Source: Candidatus Hydromicrobium americanum
GTDB taxonomy: Bacteria > Actinomycetota > Humimicrobiia > Humimicrobiales > Humimicrobiaceae
NCBI GenBank assembly: GCA_002779205.1
Contig: PEXF01000124.1
Span: 1 to 30,826 of the forward strand
Direction: 5' to 3'
DNA: 30,826 nucleotides
The translations under genes and the position numbers were made by a program. The notes beneath the pieces are model-generated. The model had not been told where the DNA came from and made no database searches. It was given only the letters and a program-made list of their open reading frames with translations. Positions 1-7,629 of this stretch are shown one piece after another (the stretch's first letter is position 1; the number at the start of each line of letters is the position of its first letter).

Positions 1-82
1 GAAGAGTTTTAGTTTTATTTCAGCAGCTTTTTAAGATCTTTAAAGCGCGCGATACAGGCTGCCTTACTAAATATTTCTAAAG

Positions 83-187
83 TCAAGAACCCCAGCACTC
101 TACTTTTAAAGCCAGTTCTGCAGTTAACTCTTTATTTGCTATTCCTCTTATACCATCGGTGCCAAACAGATTCTTAAGATCTTTCAT
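83..187 (-). pseudogene. glmM: Broken 5' fragment of phosphoglucosamine mutase (GlmM)
   Basis: The first 29 codons read as the N-terminus of GlmM, which converts glucosamine-6-phosphate to glucosamine-1-phosphate for peptidoglycan precursors. Visible signs are FGTDGIRG at residues 8-15 followed by ANKELTAELALKV, the family's opening block. The frame then reads ECWGS and stops at TGA (83-85), while intact GlmM is about 440-450 residues. A second minus frame (stop at 15-17) reads RVLGF just past the break, resembling the expected GRxLG, but it ends after about 24 more unrecognised residues. ATG at 185-187 lies 3 bases after the upstream gene's stop and has AAGGA in front, so it looks like a normal operon member before the damage. 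Either a frameshift or deletion has killed the gene, or the sequence near the window edge is misassembled. Bases 1-82 hold nothing else I recognise. Confidence 0.6.
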
Positions 188-190
188 ACC

Positions 191-1231
191 TTATCCTTCT
201 ATATAACTCTTCTTAACAAAAGGAGAGGTCATGCAGGATAACAGACCAAAATAATCAAGATTAAAAGAAATTATACCGCCAGCTTCCAAATTTAAATAAC
301 CATCCCTGGATTTCTTAAATTTATCTTCTTCTATCCCTAAAATAGTATGGTCACTGCTTTGACCTATAATATATAAACCAGGACTACAGCAATAAATATT
401 CTTACTATCTACATCCTGGAGCCCTAAAGCTAAAATAACTTTATACACTTTATTATCTTTTTTCTTAACTTCTATTATCTCTGCTTCAAGAAGAAAGCAG
501 TCGGCAAAAGCTCCCTTAATAGGCTTATAATTTACCGTATCATGTCCCAGAAGTATAGCCTCCCCTATTCTCACCTGATTAATCCCCCCGGGAATTGTGC
601 CTTTTTCAATTAAATTCCAGACACTTGAGTTTCCGCCCGAAATAATAGGTATGCTCCTGCCAGTAACTTTCATAACCTCTTCCCACAAATCTTTAAGCAT
701 CTTTAAACTTTCTGGAGCAGGACCATTTTGGGTAACACATCTTGCATTAGTCCCCAGGCCATATAATTCAATAGATTTATAGTTATCTACAACCTGCCTG
801 CAAAAACCTACTACCTCTCCTGGAAGCAGTCCTTCTCTCTGGTCATCTGTTTCAACCATAACTATTATACGGTGTTTTATTTTTTTCTCCTGGCAGGTCT
901 CCGCTATTACTCTTACCACTTCCAGCTGGGTATTCAAGCTAATATCGCAAATTTCAACTAACTCGCTGGCTTCACTTGGCATAGGACTTCTAAGCATCAT
1001 AAGTTGCTGTCCCTTCCCATAAAAATTTCTTAATTTCCTGAGGTTTTCCAGCCGGCTATCTCCAAATATATTAACTCCGGACTTTTTCATTGCTGCTGCT
1101 ATTTTTATATCACCCAAAACGCACTTGGTAACACCAACAACCGATATACCCAGGTTAGCACACCAGCCATTAATAATCCTGCTATTATGGGAGATTTTCT
1201 CCAGATCTATTTTTAAACAAGGATAACTCAT
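191..1231 (-). CDS. orr: PLP-dependent amino-acid racemase, ornithine racemase (Orr)-like
   Basis: A 346-residue fold-type III PLP enzyme of the alanine racemase N-terminal family. The best match from memory is clostridial ornithine racemase, which interconverts L- and D-ornithine. The N-terminus (YPCLKIDLEKI) fits that family. Lys36 in GVTKCVLGD is the probable Schiff-base lysine. IISGGNSS (196-203) and RIGEAILLG (221-229) should bind the PLP phosphate. SSDH (292-295) and FGLLSCMTSPFVKK (328-341) match the C-terminal beta domain of Orr rather than classical Alr. It starts 13 bases after rpsI and ends 3 bases before glmM. ATG at 1229-1231 is fixed by family alignment, but I see no good Shine-Dalgarno, so translation may be coupled to rpsI. 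The usual partners of ornithine fermentation (oraS, oraE) are not in the window. A broad-specificity racemase making a D-amino acid for the cell wall is an alternative. Confidence 0.8.
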   Translation of the reverse strand: MSYPCLKIDLEKISHNSRIINGWCANLGISVVGVTKCVLGDIKIAAAMKKSGVNIFGDSRLENLRKLRNFYGKGQQLMMLRSPMPSEASELVEICDISLNTQLEVVRVIAETCQEKKIKHRIIVMVETDDQREGLLPGEVVGFCRQVVDNYKSIELYGLGTNARCVTQNGPAPESLKMLKDLWEEVMKVTGRSIPIISGGNSSVWNLIEKGTIPGGINQVRIGEAILLGHDTVNYKPIKGAFADCFLLEAEIIEVKKKDNKVYKVILALGLQDVDSKNIYCCSPGLYIIGQSSDHTILGIEEDKFKKSRDGYLNLEAGGIISFNLDYFGLLSCMTSPFVKKSYIEG

Positions 1232-1235
1232 TAAG

Positions 1236-1253
1236 AAAAGATAACTATCTTTT
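1236..1253. repeat. Perfect 8-bp inverted repeat at the rpsI-orr junction
   Basis: AAAAGATA-AC-TATCTTTT reads the same on both strands apart from the two centre bases. It overlaps the rpsI stop codon (1245-1247) and ends five bases before the orr start codon, where a ribosome binding site would normally sit. All paired bases in the arms except one are A or T, so an RNA hairpin would be weak. On the minus strand it is followed by CTTA and the start codon, so it is not a convincing terminator. Confidence 0.4.
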
Positions 1254-1640
1254 AGAAAACTGAGGCCTTTTCCTGGCTTTTTTGAGACCGTACTTTTTCC
1301 TCTCTTTAACCCTGGAATCCCGGGTTAAAAACCCCTCTCTTTTAAGTATTGGCCTGTATTCTTCATTAATTTCCAGCAGCGCTTTTGAAATACTATGACG
1401 TAATGCTCCTGCCTGCCCTGATATTCCACCTCCTGATAAATCTGCAATAATGTCATACGCATTTTCGGTATTGGTAAGTCTGAAAGGTTCCATAATAATA
1501 GTTATGAGAGACTCTCTTTTAAAATACTCTTTAAAGTCTCTTGAATTAACCATAATTTTTCCTTCTCCAGGAAATAATCTTACTCTGGCTATCGATTGCT
1601 TTCTCTTTCCCGTTGCACTATAGACTACCTGGTTTGCCAA
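1245..1640 (-). CDS. rpsI: 30S ribosomal protein S9
   Basis: S9 of the small subunit head, 131 residues. Its basic C-terminal tail reaches toward the P-site tRNA. The opening [21 protein letters not shown], the middle [19 protein letters not shown] (70-88) and the ending [12 protein letters not shown] are all family hallmarks, including the conserved Lys-Arg end. The start is TTG at 1638-1640, supported by AAGGAG seven bases upstream and by the conserved first residues. It follows rplM by 14 bases, the usual rplM-rpsI pair, and the extra gene orr comes next. Confidence 0.97.
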   Translation of the reverse strand: MANQVVYSATGKRKQSIARVRLFPGEGKIMVNSRDFKEYFKRESLITIIMEPFRLTNTENAYDIIADLSGGGISGQAGALRHSISKALLEINEEYRPILKREGFLTRDSRVKERKKYGLKKARKRPQFSKR

Positions 1641-1654
1641 ATTAATTCTCCTTT

Positions 1655-2098
1655 TTATAAATCAATTTTTTCAGGTTTTTGCGCACTATGCGGATTATTT
1701 TCACCCTTATATATTTTTAATTTCTTTAGTATTTGCCTGCCCAGAATATTATGTGGTATCATTCCCTTTACTGCATTTCTTATAACAAACTCCGGCGATT
1801 TTTCCATCATTTTTCCCAGGTTGGTAACCTTTAGATTGCCCACATATCCGGAATGCCTGTAATATTTCTTACCTTCCAGCTTGTTCCCGGTAACCTTTAT
1901 CTTATCTGCATTTATAACAATCACAAAATCACCACAATCTAAATGCGGTGTAAAGGTCGGTTTATTCTTGCCTCTTAAAATCTTAGCTATTTCTGTACAT
2001 AACCGTCCCAGATTTTTATCCTTTGCATCAACAAGAAACCATTTTCTTTTAATTTCTTCTTTTTTTAAACTAAATGTTTTGAGCCCAACATTTACCAT
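1655..2098 (-). CDS. rplM: 50S ribosomal protein L13
   Basis: L13, an early-assembly protein of the large subunit, 147 residues from the chosen start. It shows [17 protein letters not shown] near the N-terminus, HSGYVGNLK (residues 87-95), and the conserved [20 protein letters not shown] with the HPHxAQKP-like ending [10 protein letters not shown] longer frame opens six codons upstream, but ATG at 2096-2098 has a strong GGAGGAGGAG in front, so that start is preferred; it also removes an overlap with truA, leaving a 14-base gap. Confidence 0.97.
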   Translation of the reverse strand: MVNVGLKTFSLKKEEIKRKWFLVDAKDKNLGRLCTEIAKILRGKNKPTFTPHLDCGDFVIVINADKIKVTGNKLEGKKYYRHSGYVGNLKVTNLGKMMEKSPEFVIRNAVKGMIPHNILGRQILKKLKIYKGENNPHSAQKPEKIDL

Positions 2099-2112
2099 AA
2101 CTCCTCCTCCAA

Positions 2113-2862
2113 TCACCTAAAATACTCGACTCCTGTAAGAAAAAGGCCCTTTGCGGGAATTATTTTCCCGGCCAACTTTCTGTCTCTTTTCATCAGAGCT
2201 TCACTTATGCTCCCCAGTTCTCTCTGGCCGCTCCCTATTTCAAGTACAGTTCCTATTATAATTCTAACCATATTATATAAAAAAGAATTTGCTGCTATTT
2301 TAAAAATTACTAAATCATCTTTAGATTTTTCTATTGTAAACCTTTTTATCTCCCTTACAGTGTTACTGCCCAGACAATCAGGATTACAAAAAGAAGCAAA
2401 ATCTTTTGCTCCTAAAAACATCCTGGCAGCTTTTCTCATTAACCTTATGTCTAGTTCTCTGGTTACAAGGATACTGTACTTTTTCAAAAAAACGCTCTGG
2501 TATTTTTCGTTTACTACAAAATAGCTATATTCTCTCAAGCGCGCATCCCTTCTGGCATCAAAAGAAGGGCTAACCTTTTCTATTTTTTTAATAACTATAT
2601 CATCCGGGAGTAAACTATTCACAGACCACAAAATTCTGTAAATATCTAAATCTTTGCCAGTTTTAAAATTTATTACCTGACAAGTGGCATGAACACCAGT
2701 ATCAGTTCTTCCAGCGCATTTAAAATCTACTTTTTCATTTAAAACTTTTGAAAGAACTGCCACCAGCTCTCCCTGAATAGTATTAGTTCCACCTGGCTGT
2801 ATTTGAAATCCGTTATAATTAGTTCCGTCATATTCCACTACAGCCATGTAGTTATTCATCAT
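2113..2862 (-). CDS. truA: tRNA pseudouridine(38-40) synthase TruA
   Basis: TruA modifies uridines 38-40 in the tRNA anticodon stem-loop. It has 249 residues, the usual size. The nucleophile is Asp54 in [10 protein letters not shown] (50-59). Other TruA marks are [14 protein letters not shown] (7-20), the [12 protein letters not shown] segment and the late [11 protein letters not shown]. Two adjacent ATG codons (2857-2862) open the frame and a third, MAVVEYDG, starts four codons further on. None has a strong Shine-Dalgarno, so the exact start is open by up to five codons. It lies between rplQ and rplM, as in many Gram-positive bacteria, with no ecfA/ecfT genes beside it. Confidence 0.95.
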   Translation of the reverse strand: MMNNYMAVVEYDGTNYNGFQIQPGGTNTIQGELVAVLSKVLNEKVDFKCAGRTDTGVHATCQVINFKTGKDLDIYRILWSVNSLLPDDIVIKKIEKVSPSFDARRDARLREYSYFVVNEKYQSVFLKKYSILVTRELDIRLMRKAARMFLGAKDFASFCNPDCLGSNTVREIKRFTIEKSKDDLVIFKIAANSFLYNMVRIIIGTVLEIGSGQRELGSISEALMKRDRKLAGKIIPAKGLFLTGVEYFR

Positions 2863-2910
2863 CTTATGTCATATAATTTATAATTTTCAAAATAACATTA
2901 ATTTTTATTT

Positions 2911-3267
2911 TTATTTTACCAGAAGCTCCATTATTACCAATTGAGCTCCATCTCCAGGTCTGTTTTTATACTTAACAATCCTGGTAAATCCGCTGGATCT
3001 CTGATACATTCCTGGAGCTATTTCATTAAATAATTTCTGTACTGCTTCAGTATTACCCAGTAGTCTAATACAATTTCTTCTAGCTGCCAGGTTATCCTTT
3101 TTAGCTATGGTTATTAATTTATCCACAAAACTTCTTACATACTTAGCTTTTGCCACCGTAGTTTTAATCTTTCCATTTTTAAATAATGAAATGGCTAAAT
3201 TTCTCATAATTGCTTTTTGGATACTGCTGCTCCCGCCGAGTCTCCTACCTTTTTTAGGTATTACCAT
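2911..3267 (-). CDS. rplQ: 50S ribosomal protein L17
   Basis: L17 of the large subunit near the exit tunnel, 118 residues. It shows the family opening KKGRRLGGSSSIQKAIMRNL with RNA-binding basic residues, the middle GKIKTTVAKAKYVRSFVDKLI (32-52) and the ending GFTRIVKYKNRPGDGAQLVIMEL. The second residue is Val rather than the common Arg/His. It follows rpoA by 19 bases as the last gene of the alpha operon. Start ATG at 3265-3267 has only a weak GAGAAG upstream. Confidence 0.97.
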   Translation of the reverse strand: MVIPKKGRRLGGSSSIQKAIMRNLAISLFKNGKIKTTVAKAKYVRSFVDKLITIAKKDNLAARRNCIRLLGNTEAVQKLFNEIAPGMYQRSSGFTRIVKYKNRPGDGAQLVIMELLVK

Positions 3268-3286
3268 ATTCTACTTCTCCCGCTCA

Positions 3287-4222
3287 CTATTTTTGCTTAA
3301 AGGATAATCCCAGTTCTTTTATTTTATCTTTTACTTCCTGAATAGATTTCTGTCCAAAATTTCTAATATCAAGAAGCTCATCCTCACTATATTCCAGTAA
3401 CTTTTCTACGGAATCAATTCCTTCCCTCTTAAGACAATTATATGCTCTTACTGAAAGTTCTAATTCTTCTATAGAAGGATATTCTTGTTTTTTGTCTTCC
3501 TCTTCAATTTCTTCAAATATAGGTTCGTCTTTACTTTCTTTGTCGGATAAATCTATTAGAAGCGCCATATAATCATTAATAATTTTAGATGCCTGGCTTA
3601 AAACATCTTCCGGTTTAACGCTGCCATTAGTTTTTATATTTATAGAAAGCCTATCAAAGTTAGTCATTTGACCAACTCTTGTATTTTCAACTTTAAACCG
3701 AACCAATCTTACCGGTGAAAATATAGTATCAATAGGTATTACTCCAAGAGGTTCTCCCTCTACGACATTTTCTTCTGCATTTTTATATCCTTTATTTTTT
3801 TCAATCCTTATCTCTGCATTTAGTTTCCCTTTTTTGGTCAGGGTGCAAATATATGCATCCGGATTTACTATCTCCACATCAGAAGATAGTTTTATAGCTG
3901 AAGCCTTTACGGTTCCAGGGCCTTTCTTTTCAAGTTTCAACAATACCGGCCCATCACTTTCCATTCTAAAAACAACTCCTTTAAGATTAGTGATGAATTC
4001 TATCATATCTTCTTTCATTCCATCTAAAGTTGAAAATTCATGCATGATGTCTTCAACCCTGATCCTTGTAATCCCCACTCCTTCTATAGATGAAAGTAGA
4101 ACTCTCCTAATCGAATTACCTAAAGTGTGCCCAAAACCTCTTTCTAATGGCTCAATAATAAACTCACCAGAAAAATCATCTTTATGCTTAATGCTCACAT
4201 TGGGTTTATGCATTTTTAGCAA
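3287..4222 (-). CDS. rpoA: RNA polymerase alpha subunit
   Basis: Alpha subunit, whose dimer nucleates RNA polymerase assembly, 311 residues. The N-terminal domain (about 1-228) has EPLERGFGHTLGNSIRRVLL (24-43), needed for dimer and beta contact. A charged acidic linker covers about 229-250. The C-terminal domain has the helix-hairpin-helix LSVRAYNCLKREGI, with Arg259 at the position of E. coli R265, which contacts UP-element DNA and activators; FGQKSIQEV follows. The start is TTG at 4220-4222: AGGAGG lies 10 bases upstream of it, whereas the in-frame ATG at 4211-4213 is 19 bases away. It sits between rpsD and rplQ. Confidence 0.97.
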   Translation of the reverse strand: MLKMHKPNVSIKHKDDFSGEFIIEPLERGFGHTLGNSIRRVLLSSIEGVGITRIRVEDIMHEFSTLDGMKEDMIEFITNLKGVVFRMESDGPVLLKLEKKGPGTVKASAIKLSSDVEIVNPDAYICTLTKKGKLNAEIRIEKNKGYKNAEENVVEGEPLGVIPIDTIFSPVRLVRFKVENTRVGQMTNFDRLSINIKTNGSVKPEDVLSQASKIINDYMALLIDLSDKESKDEPIFEEIEEEDKKQEYPSIEELELSVRAYNCLKREGIDSVEKLLEYSEDELLDIRNFGQKSIQEVKDKIKELGLSFKQK

Positions 4223-4269
4223 TTTATATCTACCTCCTAAAGAAAAGAATATTCAAATGAATATTTAAA

Positions 4270-4896
4270 CTACTTAGAATAAAGCTCTACTATTATTTGT
4301 TCATTAATAGGAACTTTTATTTCATCCCGCTCAGGATATCTTACGAGCTTTCCTTTAAGATTATCCAGATCAACTTCTAACCATCCGGGCATGGTTAGAC
4401 TTCCTCCGCTTTCTTTTGCCTCCATTATTGGAATTATTTCCTTACTGGACTCGGCAACGCTTATTTCCTGTCCTTCTTTTAACTGATATGAAGGTTTATC
4501 AACTTTCCTGCCATTAACTTGAATATGCCCGTGGCTAATTAACTGCCTGGCCTGAACTCTGGATGCAGCAAAACTCATAATATAAACAATATTATCAAGC
4601 CTGGTCTCCAGTAACTGGAGTAATATTTCTCCAGTAACTCCTTTTCTCTTCACTGCTTTTTTGTAATAATTTCTAAATTGCCTCTCCCATACCCCGTAAT
4701 ATCTCTTAGCTTTTTGTTTTTCTCTTAACTGTGCGTAATACTCAGTTTCCATAAGTCTTCTCTTAGCTCTCTGGCCAGGAACGTAAGGCTTTTTTTCCAA
4801 TACACACTTATCAGAAAAACATCTCTGTCCTTTTAAAAATAACTTTTCTCTTTCTCTCCTGCACTGCTTGCAGGCAGGCCCTTTAGCTACTGCCAT
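4270..4896 (-). CDS. rpsD: 30S ribosomal protein S4, zinc-binding form
   Basis: S4, the primary 16S rRNA binder of the 5' domain, 208 residues. It is the C+ form: Cys9, Cys12, Cys26 and Cys31 make a zinc site near the N-terminus. The S4 RNA-binding domain starts near LETRLDNIVYIMSFAASRVQ, followed by ARQLISHGHIQVNGRKVDKPSY. In E. coli S4 represses the alpha operon; I did not identify a matching RNA structure here. ATG at 4894-4896 has AAGGAG upstream. Neighbours rpsK and rpoA give the standard alpha-operon order. Confidence 0.97.
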   Translation of the reverse strand: MAVAKGPACKQCRREREKLFLKGQRCFSDKCVLEKKPYVPGQRAKRRLMETEYYAQLREKQKAKRYYGVWERQFRNYYKKAVKRKGVTGEILLQLLETRLDNIVYIMSFAASRVQARQLISHGHIQVNGRKVDKPSYQLKEGQEISVAESSKEIIPIMEAKESGGSLTMPGWLEVDLDNLKGKLVRYPERDEIKVPINEQIIVELYSK

Positions 4897-4924
4897 TTAT
4901 TATAACTCCTTGTTTTAAACTTTT

Positions 4925-5323
4925 TTAAACTCTTCTCCTCTTAGGTGGCCTGCAGCCGTTATGAGGTACCGGCGTTACATCAATTACATTACCAATTTCC
5001 AGTCCAGCTGCCTGAAGAGACCTTACAGCAGTTTCCCTGCCAGACCCCACACCCTTAACTCTCACATCTACTTTAGTAACTCCATGCTCCTGAGCATTTC
5101 TAGCTACTGCAGTTGCAGTTATCTGAGCAGCAAACGGAGTACTTTTTCTGGAACCTTTAAAACCTTGTCCTCCAGCACTACCCCAGGCAATAGTATTACC
5201 ATTCAAGTCAGTTATATTCACAATAGTATTATTAAAAGTAGACTGAATATGGGCAATCCCGTAAGGTATATTTTTTCTTTCTTTACTTTTTACTCTTCTT
5301 TTACTGGTAGTTTTTTTAGCCAA
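4925..5323 (-). CDS. rpsK: 30S ribosomal protein S11
   Basis: S11 of the 30S platform, next to the mRNA exit and the E site, 132 residues. It has [18 protein letters not shown] (22-39), [21 protein letters not shown] (47-67) and the conserved ending [18 protein letters not shown]. The start is TTG at 5321-5323, with AGGAGG five bases upstream and no nearby ATG. It follows rpsM by 21 bases. Confidence 0.97.
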   Translation of the reverse strand: MAKKTTSKRRVKSKERKNIPYGIAHIQSTFNNTIVNITDLNGNTIAWGSAGGQGFKGSRKSTPFAAQITATAVARNAQEHGVTKVDVRVKGVGSGRETAVRSLQAAGLEIGNVIDVTPVPHNGCRPPKRRRV

Positions 5324-5344
5324 ATTTACCTCCTGAAATTTTTA

Positions 5345-5719
5345 TTATGACTGACTTTTCCTTATACCAACACTTCTTCTCTTACCTTTCCTGGTCCTGG
5401 CATTTGTGTGAGTCCTCTGACCTCTAACCGGCAATCCTCTTTTATGCCTGATGCCCCTGTAAGAGTTTATCTCGATCAGTCTTTTTATATTCTGGCTTAC
5501 TTCTCTTCTAAGATCTCCCTCAATAGTGTAGTTATTTTCTATATATTCTCTTATCTTAACTAGTTCATCTTCACTGAGATCTTTAGCCTTTATACTTTTA
5601 TTAATATTTAATTTATCCAGCATTGCTTCTGCCGCTGACCTGCCAATGCCAAAAATGTAAGTCAGAGCTATGCAAATGTGCTTATCATTTTGTATATCAA
5701 CACCTGAAATTCTTACCAA
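5345..5719 (-). CDS. rpsM: 30S ribosomal protein S13
   Basis: S13 of the small subunit head, forming bridges to the 50S and touching P-site tRNA, 124 residues. It begins [25 protein letters not shown] and ends with the basic stretch [22 protein letters not shown] plus a short tail. The start is TTG at 5717-5719: a full AAGGAGG lies seven bases upstream and overlaps the rpmJ stop codon, so the two genes are closely coupled. Confidence 0.97.
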   Translation of the reverse strand: MVRISGVDIQNDKHICIALTYIFGIGRSAAEAMLDKLNINKSIKAKDLSEDELVKIREYIENNYTIEGDLRREVSQNIKRLIEINSYRGIRHKRGLPVRGQRTHTNARTRKGKRRSVGIRKSQS

Positions 5720-5731
5720 CTGGAAACCTCC

Positions 5732-5845
5732 TTAACCCTGCCTCTGCTTATGACGGGGATTTTTACAAATAATAATAACTTTTCCTTCTCTTTTTATAAC
5801 CTTACAGCTTTTACATATTTTTTTAACTGATGGTTTAACTTTCAT
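5732..5845 (-). CDS. rpmJ: 50S ribosomal protein L36, zinc-binding form
   Basis: A 37-residue gene I translated by hand. [19 protein letters not shown] and the ending [11 protein letters not shown] are characteristic of L36. Cys11, Cys14, Cys27 and His32 form the zinc ribbon, so this is the zinc-dependent C+ form. ATG at 5843-5845 has AGAAGG upstream. It sits between infA and rpsM, the conserved location in the spc-alpha junction. Confidence 0.96.
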   Translation of the reverse strand: MKVKPSVKKICKSCKVIKREGKVIIICKNPRHKQRQG

Positions 5846-5912
5846 TCTTATTCCTTCTTTCCGTCATCTTCTTTCCATCATTTAAACCTTAAAATATAAA
5901 TTTTAAATATAA

Positions 5913-6134
5913 TTACTTTTTTCTAAAAGTAATTCTTCCTCTATTTAAATCATAAGGTGATATTTCGACTTTAACTTTATCACCAGGTAAAATTTTTATA
6001 TAATGCATTCTCATTTTACCTGAAATATGCGCCAATACCTTATGACCATTATCAAGCTCTACCCTGAACATGGCATTAGGAAGTGCTTCTAAAATGGTTC
6101 CCTCGGCTTCTATTATGCCTTCTTTTTTAGAAAT
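5913..6134 (-). CDS. infA: Translation initiation factor IF-1, apparent AUU start
   Basis: IF-1 binds the A site of the 30S subunit during initiation. Hand translation gives 73 residues: [11 protein letters not shown] at the start, [20 protein letters not shown], the OB-fold signature [15 protein letters not shown], and the ending [11 protein letters not shown]. The start is unusual. The codon aligned with the family's initiator Met is ATT (6132-6134). The upstream in-frame codons AAG, TTA, GGT, GGG, CAC contain no ATG, GTG or TTG before a TAG, and the next in-frame ATG is residue 22, inside the OB fold. GGGGGT (6141-6146) sits six bases before ATT, a proper Shine-Dalgarno distance. Length and opening match actinobacterial IF-1. 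A sequencing error for ATG is the main alternative. Confidence 0.93.
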   Translation of the reverse strand: MSKKEGIIEAEGTILEALPNAMFRVELDNGHKVLAHISGKMRMHYIKILPGDKVKVEISPYDLNRGRITFRKK

Positions 6135-6140
6135 CTTTAA

Positions 6141-6146
6141 ACCCCC
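6141..6146 (-). promoter_or_regulatory. Ribosome binding site that fixes the ATT start of infA
   Basis: On the minus strand GGGGGT precedes the ATT codon with a six-base spacer (TTAAAG). It is close to the GGAGGT consensus and no other candidate start lies at a suitable distance, so it supports ATT as the initiation codon. Confidence 0.6.
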
Positions 6147-6232
6147 GTGCTAATATTTTCAATTTAAAAATAACGCAAATACGTAGGTTATCAAAAAACT
6201 TTTAGTATGTCCACAATATTTTACTACTGCTA

Positions 6233-6997
6233 TTAAATTCTGGTTAATATCGAAGGACCATTTTCCAATACCGCTACCGTATCCTCAAAGTGACAGGAAA
6301 GTTTCCTGTCCCTCGTCACAACAGTCCACAGGTCACTTAATATTTCAACATCACTACTGCCCTGATTAAACATAGGCTCTATGGCTAAAACCATACCCTG
6401 CTTTAGAACCGGTCCCTGTCCAGGAGGCCCGTAGTTTAATATCTGGGGGTCCTCATGCATTTCTCTGCCAATTCCATGACCTACAAAATCTTTAACCACT
6501 GAAAAACCATCTATTATGGCTCTGTTTTCAATTACATTTGAGATATCTGATAGTCTGTTTCCAACAACGCACAGCTCTATACTTTTATCAAGTGCCTCTT
6601 TGGTAGCATTCCATAGCCTTTCAGCAATCTTACTTACATTTCCAACTTTATAAGTCCGTGTAGCATCTCCATAAAAGCCATTTATTTTAACTCCAATATC
6701 TATAGAGACCAGTTCTCCGTCCTTTATAACTCTCCTGCCTGGAATACCATGAACCACTTGTTCATCAATTGATATACAGACACTATTGGGAAAGGGTTTT
6801 TTGCCAACCTTCCCTACATAACCTTTAAAAGCAGGAACAGCCTTTTCACCGGTTATAACCTCTTCGGCAATCTTGTCTATATAACCAGTAGTGATACCAG
6901 GCTTTATAATTTCTTCTATTTTCAAAAAAACTTTAGCTACAATCCTGCCAGCCTCCCGCATTAATCTGATTTCATTTGCCGATTTGCATATTATCAT
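6233..6997 (-). CDS. map: Methionine aminopeptidase, type I
   Basis: Removes the initiator Met from new proteins. It has 254 residues, the size of short type I enzymes without an N-terminal zinc-finger extension. The five metal ligands are visible: Asp100 (SIDIGV), Asp111 (GDATRT), His174 (GHGIG), Glu207 (AIEPM) and Glu238 (FEDTVAV); His83 in HGIPG is also conserved. Its ATG overlaps the adk stop in an ATGA arrangement, so the two are translationally coupled. The gap to infA is 98 bases. A poor promoter-like pair (TTGCGT and TATTAG, 17 apart) lies in that gap but is too weak to call. Confidence 0.97.
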   Translation of the reverse strand: MIICKSANEIRLMREAGRIVAKVFLKIEEIIKPGITTGYIDKIAEEVITGEKAVPAFKGYVGKVGKKPFPNSVCISIDEQVVHGIPGRRVIKDGELVSIDIGVKINGFYGDATRTYKVGNVSKIAERLWNATKEALDKSIELCVVGNRLSDISNVIENRAIIDGFSVVKDFVGHGIGREMHEDPQILNYGPPGQGPVLKQGMVLAIEPMFNQGSSDVEILSDLWTVVTRDRKLSCHFEDTVAVLENGPSILTRI

Positions 6998-7629
6998 AGA
7001 AATTTTAATATCCTCTCGGTTATTTCTTTCTCTTCTCCAGAACCATCGATATTTACCAGCAGTCCTTTATCAGTATAAAAATTAATAAGTGGTCTGGTTT
7101 CAGATTCGTACACTTCCAGCCTGTGCTTAATAACCTCCACATCATCATCTTTTCTTTTTATTAAATCTCCTCCACATTCTGGACACTTTATAAAGTTTTC
7201 ATTGTTATTATTAATACTGAATACACTTTTACACACATTGCAGGTCCTTCTCTTGCCGAGTCTGCTAATAATCTCATCTTTATCAACAACTATATTTATT
7301 ACTTTATCCAACTTTATCCCCAGATGGTCCAGTGTACTTGAAAACATTTTTGCCTGCTTTAAATTCCGCGGAAATCCATCCATTAAAAATCCATTTTCTG
7401 ACCTACTTTTTCTTATCATATTCTTTATTATTTCAATTATTATTTCGTCTGGAACTAATTTTCCGCTCTCAACAAATTTAACTGCCTTTTTTCCTAACTC
7501 AGACCCTTTATTTATTTCATTTCTTAAAATATCTCCCGTCGAAATATGTGGTATATTAAATTTATTAGAAATTACTTTTGCCTGAGTCCCCTTTCCCGCA
7601 CCCGGAGCTCCAATTAAAACTATCCTCAT
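6994..7629 (-). CDS. adk: Adenylate kinase, zinc-binding lid
   Basis: Interconverts ATP + AMP and 2 ADP. It has 211 residues. The P-loop is GAPGAGKGT (7-15), the AMP site includes STGDILR (30-36) and the DGFPR motif is at 84-88. The long lid domain contains Cys130, Cys133, Cys149 and Cys152, the four-cysteine zinc site found in many Gram-positive enzymes. Both ends overlap neighbours by ATGA (secY upstream, map downstream), the conserved secY-adk-map arrangement. Confidence 0.97.
   Translation of the reverse strand: MRIVLIGAPGAGKGTQAKVISNKFNIPHISTGDILRNEINKGSELGKKAVKFVESGKLVPDEIIIEIIKNMIRKSRSENGFLMDGFPRNLKQAKMFSSTLDHLGIKLDKVINIVVDKDEIISRLGKRRTCNVCKSVFSINNNNENFIKCPECGGDLIKRKDDDVEVIKHRLEVYESETRPLINFYTDKGLLVNIDGSGEEKEITERILKFL

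Noticed and set aside
1..82. Possible second gene or tRNA next to the glmM fragment
   Set aside because: A short frame ending at 15-17 reads FSKAACIARFKDLKKLLK, but I recognise no family, and no cloverleaf can be drawn.
6150..6181. Promoter-like TTGCGT and TATTAG between map and infA
   Set aside because: Only three and four consensus positions match in AT-rich DNA, and a start there would leave a leader of about ten bases before the infA ribosome binding site.
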